Origin: an uncultured Mycoplasmatota bacterium
GTDB lineage: Bacteria; Bacillota_I; Bacilli_A; RF39; UBA660
Direction: 5' to 3'
Length of the DNA: 10,118 nucleotides
Assembly: GCA_900552975.1 (NCBI GenBank)
Contig: UWSL01000052.1
Location: forward strand, 1 to 10,118
Shown: in pieces, positions 5,631-10,118 of the stretch
How the letters are laid out: each line of letters starts with the position of its first letter
Position numbering within the stretch: the stretch's first letter is position 1
The notes under the pieces: generated by a model
Databases searched by the model: none
The model's input: only the letters and a program-made list of their open reading frames with translations
Told to the model about the DNA's origin: nothing
Made by a program: the position numbers and the translations under genes

Positions 5631-6827
5631 ATGACTGAAAGTTTTAATGTTGATGGTGTACAAAAATCAATGAATAAATTAAATACTCTCTTTAGTGATT
5701 TTGCCAAAAAACTTGATGAAATAAATAAATATATTAATGAACAAGTAAATCAAAGTCCAGACAGTGCTGTTTATGGTGAATTAGGTAGTAAATTACTAAA
5801 TACTTGGAATCAAAATGCTTCAACATTTGGTGACTTTTACGCTAACTTTGAAAACTGGTCAGCGGTTGTATCCATAATTTCGGCTAATAATTGTAACTTT
5901 ACTAAAGAAACTATTGCCAAATATAAAGACACTGGGGCCACTCTAGAAGGTTACCATGATCCTAAAAATTCTAAATTCTCTAAGGACTTTGCAAAAATCT
6001 TAGAAAAAAGACGTAAAAGTGTTATGCTTGAAAATAAAAAAACTGATAAAATCTCTATTGATACTACTGGTGTAGATCCTAATTCAAAAGTTGGTCAAGC
6101 AATAAAAAAATATAAAGATGAAATAAAAGCAGCTGAATATGCCACTATCACAAAAGATTTCTTTAGTATCACATACAAGAAAGTAATAGACGGTCAAGAA
6201 GTTCTAGTAACTCATATTGTAGTTAATAGCGGCAGCCAAGTAAATGGAGCTCCCGCTAATGGCTCATATGGCTCAGGTCTTGAAAAAACTTCTAGTGCTT
6301 CATCTCGTTTAAATGCTAAATATGCTATAAATGGCAGTCACTTCTTATCAAGTGGCCAAGAAGATCTTCGTGGAGCTAATGGAATAGTTATTGTTGATGG
6401 TCAAGTAAAAGTCGATGGCGTCTCTGGAGGTCAAGAATTACTATTATATAAGGATGGTACCATTGGAACTGCAGCTGGTGTAAGTGCCTCTGAATTAGTT
6501 AATAGAGGTGTTAAATACACCTTCTCTTGTCATAGTACACAAATGATTCAAAATGGAGATACATCTCCAAGTTATCGTGAACCAAAGTCATATAAAAGAA
6601 CCTGTATTGGTCAAACTGCTAATGGTGATTACTATATAACAACTGACTTAGGATATGGCAATAAATTATCTAGTACAGCCGAATATTTAAAATCTTTAGG
6701 GTGTGTTAATGCTAATAGCCTTGATCAAGGTGGTAGTGTTACATTAACGCGAAACTCAGAAGTAATTAATAATCCATCCGACTCAAGTGGAGAAAGATAT
6801 GTTGGAGACTTCCTTTACTTTGTATAA
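5631..6827 (+). CDS. Phosphodiester glycosidase fused to a helical WXG/LXG-like N-terminal domain
   Basis: The 398-residue protein has two parts. Residues about 195-398 match the NAGPA-type phosphodiester glycosidase domain: YAINGSHF (231-238), IVIVDGQV (252-259), KRTCIGQTANGDYY (322-335), LDQGGS (364-369) and the closing NPSDSSGERYVGDFL (381-395). Such enzymes cleave sugar-1-phosphodiesters, for example GlcNAc-1-phosphate linkages. Residues 1-130 look all-helical, start with FNVDGVQKSMNKLNTLFSDFAKKLDEINKYI and contain two tryptophans (W59, W76) near a possible helix turn, reminiscent of WXG100/LXG secretion domains, although no strict WxG is present. There is no signal peptide or membrane helix, so export, if any, would need a route such as type VII secretion. 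The strong site AAGGAAGTGG precedes the ATG. It is the last gene of the ucpA-mgtC unit. The glycosidase call is firm; the secretion idea is inference. Confidence 0.8.
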   Translation: MTESFNVDGVQKSMNKLNTLFSDFAKKLDEINKYINEQVNQSPDSAVYGELGSKLLNTWNQNASTFGDFYANFENWSAVVSIISANNCNFTKETIAKYKDTGATLEGYHDPKNSKFSKDFAKILEKRRKSVMLENKKTDKISIDTTGVDPNSKVGQAIKKYKDEIKAAEYATITKDFFSITYKKVIDGQEVLVTHIVVNSGSQVNGAPANGSYGSGLEKTSSASSRLNAKYAINGSHFLSSGQEDLRGANGIVIVDGQVKVDGVSGGQELLLYKDGTIGTAAGVSASELVNRGVKYTFSCHSTQMIQNGDTSPSYREPKSYKRTCIGQTANGDYYITTDLGYGNKLSSTAEYLKSLGCVNANSLDQGGSVTLTRNSEVINNPSDSSGERYVGDFLYFV

Positions 6828-6848
6828 ACTGGCTTTGCCAGTTTTTTT
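6826..6848 (+). terminator. Intrinsic terminator after the glycosidase gene
   Basis: AAACTGGC (6826-6833) pairs with GCCAGTTT (6837-6844) around a 3-nt loop, followed by T residues to 6848. The stem begins inside the stop codon. It closes the ucpA-mgtC-glycosidase unit. Confidence 0.92.
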
Positions 6849-6885
6849 AGAAAAGACATAATAAGTGATTAAATAAAAAAAATTG

Positions 6886-6894
6886 TGCTATAAT
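6886..6894 (+). promoter_or_regulatory. Extended -10 promoter of htrA (P1)
   Basis: TGC plus a perfect TATAAT (6889-6894) forms a strong extended -10 element with only a weak -35 (GTGATT at 6865-6870). Transcription would start near 6901, giving a leader of about 95 nt. Confidence 0.6.
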
Positions 6895-6899
6895 AACTA

Positions 6900-6940
6900 A
6901 AGATATGGATAATTTGTTTATTATTTTTTTATAATATCTT
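6900..6940 (+). other. Inverted repeat in the htrA leader with possible second promoter
   Basis: AAGATAT (6900-6906) and ATATCTT (6934-6940) are perfect inverted copies; a smaller repeat, ATAAT (6909-6913) with ATTAT (6920-6924), is nested inside. The outer repeat starts at the predicted P1 start site, so it could form a 5' stem or be an operator. A second candidate promoter lies in the same stretch: TGGATA (6906-6911), 18 nt, TATAAT (6930-6935). A third short repeat, TTCAC (6939-6943) with GTGAA (6958-6962), follows. Confidence 0.4.
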
Positions 6941-6996
6941 CACAAAAACTCCATAAAGTGAATATATACTTAAATCGTTAAAAGGAGAGGAAAAAT

Positions 6997-8310
6997 ATGG
7001 AACAAAAGGAAGAAAATAAAAATATAACGCGACGTAAAGTCAAAGATGCGACAATAAATGCAGAAAAAGAAAGAAAAAAAGAAAAGCCTACAGAAATAAA
7101 TTTTGATTCTACTATTCAAAAAAAGCAGAAAAAAAATACTAAATTAATAGTAGGTCTTATCTTATTAGTTGTCATCTTTATTATTGGTGCTTGCTTTGCA
7201 ATGTACAAAGTTTTTAAAATTGAAAATACTGAAAAAGATTATAGTAAAGTACAGTTACAATATACTGACACTAATAAAGTAGCTAGTGAAGGAACATATA
7301 TCGTAGATGTTTCTGAAGTTGTCGAAAATGTTATGCCGTCTATTGTTGCTATAACTAGTAAAACTCTTGTTAGTACAGGACAATATGGTCCGTTTTATTA
7401 CGGAGGTCAACAATATGCTACCGGAGCTGGCTCAGGAATAATTGTCAGTAAAACTGATACTGAATTAATGGTCCTAACTAATTACCATGTTGTTGAAGAT
7501 GCAACTGAATTAAGCGTTCAATTTATTAATGATAAAACCGCTGATGCCACAGTTAAAGGAAGTTCTGAAGCTCGTGATATTGCTATCATTTCAATTCCTT
7601 TAAAATCATTAGATGACGAAACATTAAGTCAAATTAAATTAGCTACCATTGGTGATAGTAGTAAAATGAAAGTAGGAAATGGTGTTATTGCTATTGGAAA
7701 CGCTTTAGGCTATGGTCAATCAGTTACAACTGGTGTTATTAGTGCCTTAAATAGAAAAGTAAGTATTGAAAATAGCAGTAATAAAATGATTCAAATAGAT
7801 GCTGCTATTAATGGTGGAAACAGTGGGGGAGCCTTATTAAATAGTAAAGGTGAAGTAATTGGTATAAATTCTGCTAAATATTCATCAAGTGGTACAAGTT
7901 CACAAGCAAGTATTGAAGGAATGGGATTTGCAATTCCAATCTCTGATGTAAAAGAACTAATAACTCAACTAATGAATGGTGAAACACCAAAGGAAGCACA
8001 AAAAGGATATTTAGGAGTTCAGGGGAGCATGACTAGTAACATAACCAACGCCTCAAAAGATATACCTACAGGTTTTTATATTACAAGTGTTGTTACCGGT
8101 AGTGGTGCTGATAAAGCAGGTATCGAAGTAGGTAATATTATAACTTCAATCGAAGGTAAAGAAGTTAAAGATTTTGACACTATAAGTAATGTTTTAGATG
8201 AAAAAGAAGCTGGCGACAAAGTTAAAATAACTATCAAGTACGCCAGTGGTAAGGAATATAAAGAAAAGACTGTCGAAGTAACGTTATCTACTTATAGTCA
8301 AGTAAATTAA
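6997..8310 (+). CDS. htrA: HtrA/DegP-type membrane-anchored serine protease
   Basis: The 437-residue protein has the Gram-positive HtrA layout: a highly charged cytoplasmic tail (1-48), one membrane helix (about 50-70), a linker, a trypsin-like protease domain (about 105-320) and a single PDZ domain (about 336-432). The catalytic triad is complete: H164 in TNYHVVEDA, D194 in ARDIAI and S276 in GGNSGGAL. A Gly/Tyr-rich insert (about 127-140) lies near the start of the protease domain. HtrA proteases degrade or refold misfolded proteins on the outer face of the membrane, and the PDZ domain recognises substrate C-termini. The ribosome site AAAAGGAGAGG lies upstream of the ATG. The gene is alone between terminators, with a leader containing inverted repeats, so stress-responsive control is plausible but no known operator is recognised. 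Confidence 0.95.
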   Translation: MEQKEENKNITRRKVKDATINAEKERKKEKPTEINFDSTIQKKQKKNTKLIVGLILLVVIFIIGACFAMYKVFKIENTEKDYSKVQLQYTDTNKVASEGTYIVDVSEVVENVMPSIVAITSKTLVSTGQYGPFYYGGQQYATGAGSGIIVSKTDTELMVLTNYHVVEDATELSVQFINDKTADATVKGSSEARDIAIISIPLKSLDDETLSQIKLATIGDSSKMKVGNGVIAIGNALGYGQSVTTGVISALNRKVSIENSSNKMIQIDAAINGGNSGGALLNSKGEVIGINSAKYSSSGTSSQASIEGMGFAIPISDVKELITQLMNGETPKEAQKGYLGVQGSMTSNITNASKDIPTGFYITSVVTGSGADKAGIEVGNIITSIEGKEVKDFDTISNVLDEKEAGDKVKITIKYASGKEYKEKTVEVTLSTYSQVN

Positions 8311-8314
8311 TTAT

Positions 8315-8350
8315 AAAAAATATCTACATCTAAGTATGTAGATATTTTTT
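8315..8350 (+). terminator. Intrinsic terminator after htrA
   Basis: A perfect 15-bp stem (8315-8329 with 8336-8350) around the 6-nt loop CTAAGT has an A tract on the left and a T tract on the right, and starts 4 nt after the stop codon. The symmetric tracts could also terminate transcription on the minus strand. Confidence 0.92.
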
Positions 8351-8355
8351 ATCTA

Positions 8356-8364
8356 TGATATAAT
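8356..8364 (+). promoter_or_regulatory. Extended -10 promoter of the DUF2238-like gene
   Basis: TGA followed by a perfect TATAAT (8359-8364) gives an extended -10 element right after the htrA terminator, with no clear -35. The start near 8371 leaves a leader of about 16 nt carrying the AAGGATGAT ribosome site. Confidence 0.55.
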
Positions 8365-8386
8365 ACAAATATTAAGGATGATTAAT

Positions 8387-9292
8387 ATGACAAAAAAGAA
8401 AAAGATAAAAATAAATGATATTATTAAAACAGCTTACAAAGAAACTAAACGAAGTTCTTTACTTGTTTATCTCATTCTAAGAATTTTAGTTATTATTTGT
8501 ATGATTCTTCAAATTATTCATGGAGATCTAAATAATGCCTTATTATGTTTATTATCCCTTGTTTTATTAATGTCTCCTATGTTTATTCAAAATAAATTTG
8601 CCATAACATTACCAGATGGCTTAGAAATATCCATTTATCTATTCATTTTTGCTGCTGAAATTTTAGGTGAAATTAATAATTTTTATGGCATAATTCCCTT
8701 TTGGGACTCTATTCTTCATACAATAAATGGTTTTTTAGCTGCTGCTATTGGATTCTCCCTAGTCGATTTATTAAATCGTAATAGTTCTAAATTTAATTTA
8801 AGTCCTTTCTATTTATGTATTGTTGCTTTTTGTTTTTCCATGACCATTGGAGTCTTATGGGAATTTTATGAATATGGTTCAGATCGCATATTTCATTTTG
8901 ACATGCAAAAGGACACAATTGTTACAAGTATTTCTTCTGTTGCCATAAACCCTGACAAGAAAAATAAAGTTTTAACTTATAATAATATTGATAAAACTGT
9001 TTTATATAATAAGGAGAATGAACCAATTTTAACTATTTCAAATGGTTATCTTGATCTTGGTCTAATTGATACTATGGGAGATTTATTTGTTAATTTTATT
9101 GGAGCCTTAGTCTTTAGTGTCTTTGGTTATATAACCTTAAAAAATCATTCCAAAAAAAGTATTATTGACTCTTTTGTTCCTCAAAAAGGAAAAAGAAAAA
9201 TTCCTGAATCTGTTTCTAATCAAATTGCTGAGTTTAAAAAAGAACATCAAAAAGTCAAAGTAAAGGAGTCTAAATATGAATCAACAAATTAA
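8387..9292 (+). CDS. YjdF/DUF2238-like integral membrane protein
   Basis: The 301-residue protein has about six membrane segments (roughly residues 25-44, 49-66, 79-93, 108-127, 140-158 and 232-252). Conserved-looking polar motifs sit at or beside them: FWDSILHTINGF (105-116), WEFYEYGSD (158-166) and DTMGDL (228-233). This D/H, WE..E...D and DT..D pattern resembles the DUF2238 family that includes E. coli YjdF, whose function is unknown. Between the fifth and sixth helices is a 70-residue, probably extracytoplasmic insert (165-227). The C-terminus is a basic, charged cytoplasmic tail. I start at 8387 because AAGGATGAT lies at proper distance; the in-frame ATG at 8378 overlaps that ribosome site. 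The last 17 nt overlap the next gene, implying co-transcription. Confidence 0.65.
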   Translation: MTKKKKIKINDIIKTAYKETKRSSLLVYLILRILVIICMILQIIHGDLNNALLCLLSLVLLMSPMFIQNKFAITLPDGLEISIYLFIFAAEILGEINNFYGIIPFWDSILHTINGFLAAAIGFSLVDLLNRNSSKFNLSPFYLCIVAFCFSMTIGVLWEFYEYGSDRIFHFDMQKDTIVTSISSVAINPDKKNKVLTYNNIDKTVLYNKENEPILTISNGYLDLGLIDTMGDLFVNFIGALVFSVFGYITLKNHSKKSIIDSFVPQKGKRKIPESVSNQIAEFKKEHQKVKVKESKYESTN

Positions 9293-10118
9293 AGATGCAC
9301 AAACTAACTATCAAAATTTATTAAACGAATTAAATAAAAAAAATGATCGTTTTGCTGATTTTCGTCTTCTTATCTTTATAATTTTTATTATTTCAGGTAT
9401 TATTTATTGGCAAAATCATCATTTTATGTGGCTATTATTTACTTTTATTACTCTTTTAACTTTTTTAATTTTAATTATCAAACACTCTAAAATAAAAAAA
9501 GAAATAAAAACTTATGAAAGTTTTTTACGTATTATTGCCGAATATTTTAGTCGTCTAGATGACAACTGGCGTTCTTTTCCTTCTAATGGCTCTAACTATA
9601 TTAATAATGATTTAGCTAAAGACCTAAATTTACTTGGTCCATCATCTTTATTTCAATTAATTAACATTTCTAAAACTATAAGTGGGGAACGTAAATTGGC
9701 TACGAACTTAGCTAATCCGACTTTATCATCTAAAGAAATTATTGTTAAACAACAAGCTATTGCTGAATTAACGAGCAATTTCTCCTTTATTTTAAACTAT
9801 CAAAAATTATTAAATGATATTCCTGACATTAACGAAAAAGACTTTGCCATTGATGCTAAACTATTACAAAAAGAATCACGCCCTTTAAATAAATGGTCTC
9901 TTATTGGCATAGTATTTTCCTGCTTAACTGACTTTATGTTAATTTTAACACTCTTTAAAATAGTTCCTTTTAAAATTTGTTTAATCCCTATTTTAATTCA
10001 ATTAATAATTTCTTATATCTTTAGCTATTTTTATGATGAGGACTTAGAAATGATTAGCAAAACTTCTCGTACTTTTTCATCTCTAAAAGATTTAACAGAA
10101 TATGTAAGAGATACGGAA
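9276..10118 (+). CDS. MutS-like protein with membrane helices, incomplete at window edge
   Basis: The reading frame is open from the ATG at 9276 to the window end (281 codons, no stop), so this is the N-terminal part of a longer protein. AAAGGAG (9262-9268) inside the preceding gene is the ribosome site. Residues 29-43 and 50-67 form two membrane helices, and residues about 207-227 and 231-251 form a second pair. Between them, residues 114-165 read like the core domain of MutS proteins: AKDLNLLGPSSLFQLIN, a conserved T-x-x-GERKLA, and NPTLSSKEI followed by KQQAIAEL. Firmicutes encode MutS-related proteins of this membrane-bound type, with an ATPase domain at the C-terminus; that domain would lie beyond 10118. 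A role in mismatch repair is doubtful for a membrane protein, and its function is unknown. Confidence 0.72.
   Translation, partial: MNQQIKDAQTNYQNLLNELNKKNDRFADFRLLIFIIFIISGIIYWQNHHFMWLLFTFITLLTFLILIIKHSKIKKEIKTYESFLRIIAEYFSRLDDNWRSFPSNGSNYINNDLAKDLNLLGPSSLFQLINISKTISGERKLATNLANPTLSSKEIIVKQQAIAELTSNFSFILNYQKLLNDIPDINEKDFAIDAKLLQKESRPLNKWSLIGIVFSCLTDFMLILTLFKIVPFKICLIPILIQLIISYIFSYFYDEDLEMISKTSRTFSSLKDLTEYVRDTE

Noticed and set aside
8378..8386. ATG at 8378 as start of the DUF2238-like protein
   Set aside because: This ATG is part of the AAGGATG ribosome site that serves the ATG at 8387, and nothing suitable lies upstream of it.

Overview
The window comes from a very AT-rich bacterial chromosome (roughly 30% GC by eye) that reads with the standard bacterial code. 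Tryptophan is TGG throughout, nine of the ten complete genes stop with TAA, and ribosome-binding sites are strong AGGAG-type sequences. These traits, a CIRCE/HrcA operator, LiaF/LiaG-like proteins, a membrane-anchored HtrA protease and short U-tailed hairpin terminators point to a low-GC Firmicute (Bacillota). An uncultured, host-associated member of the Bacilli or Erysipelotrichia side is my best guess, but the sequence does not prove it. All eleven genes lie on the + strand and there is no gene-free stretch over 300 bases.

Layout: a DUF362 protein lacking the usual ferredoxin insert (72-947) with its own promoter and terminator; an unrecognised two-helix membrane protein (1041-1901); an Hsp20 small heat-shock gene (2045-2467) behind a promoter overlapped by a CIRCE element; a translationally coupled pair resembling LiaF and LiaG (2577-3248 and 3245-4042); a likely operon of ucpA-like dehydrogenase, MgtC/SapB-type membrane protein and a signal-peptide-less phosphodiester glycosidase with a helical, WXG/LXG-reminiscent N-terminal domain (4125-6827); an HtrA-type serine protease (6997-8310); and a pair made of a YjdF/DUF2238-like membrane protein (8387-9292) and a MutS-like protein with predicted membrane helices (9276 to the window edge, incomplete).

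Transcription units are well marked. Good intrinsic terminators lie at 947-975, 2475-2508, 4051-4087, 6826-6848 and 8315-8350. Candidate promoters are mostly of the extended -10 type (TGnTATAAT or similar) with weak -35 boxes and short leaders; the hsp20 and htrA leaders are longer (about 90 nt) and contain inverted repeats.

Functionally, several genes fit protein and envelope stress (Hsp20, LiaF/LiaG-like, HtrA, perhaps MgtC). The most unusual gene is the glycosidase fusion at 5631-6827: a phosphodiester glycosidase domain with no signal peptide behind a helical head that could be a secretion domain. The second is the membrane-embedded MutS-like protein. I see no mobile elements, CRISPR arrays, tRNA or rRNA genes.
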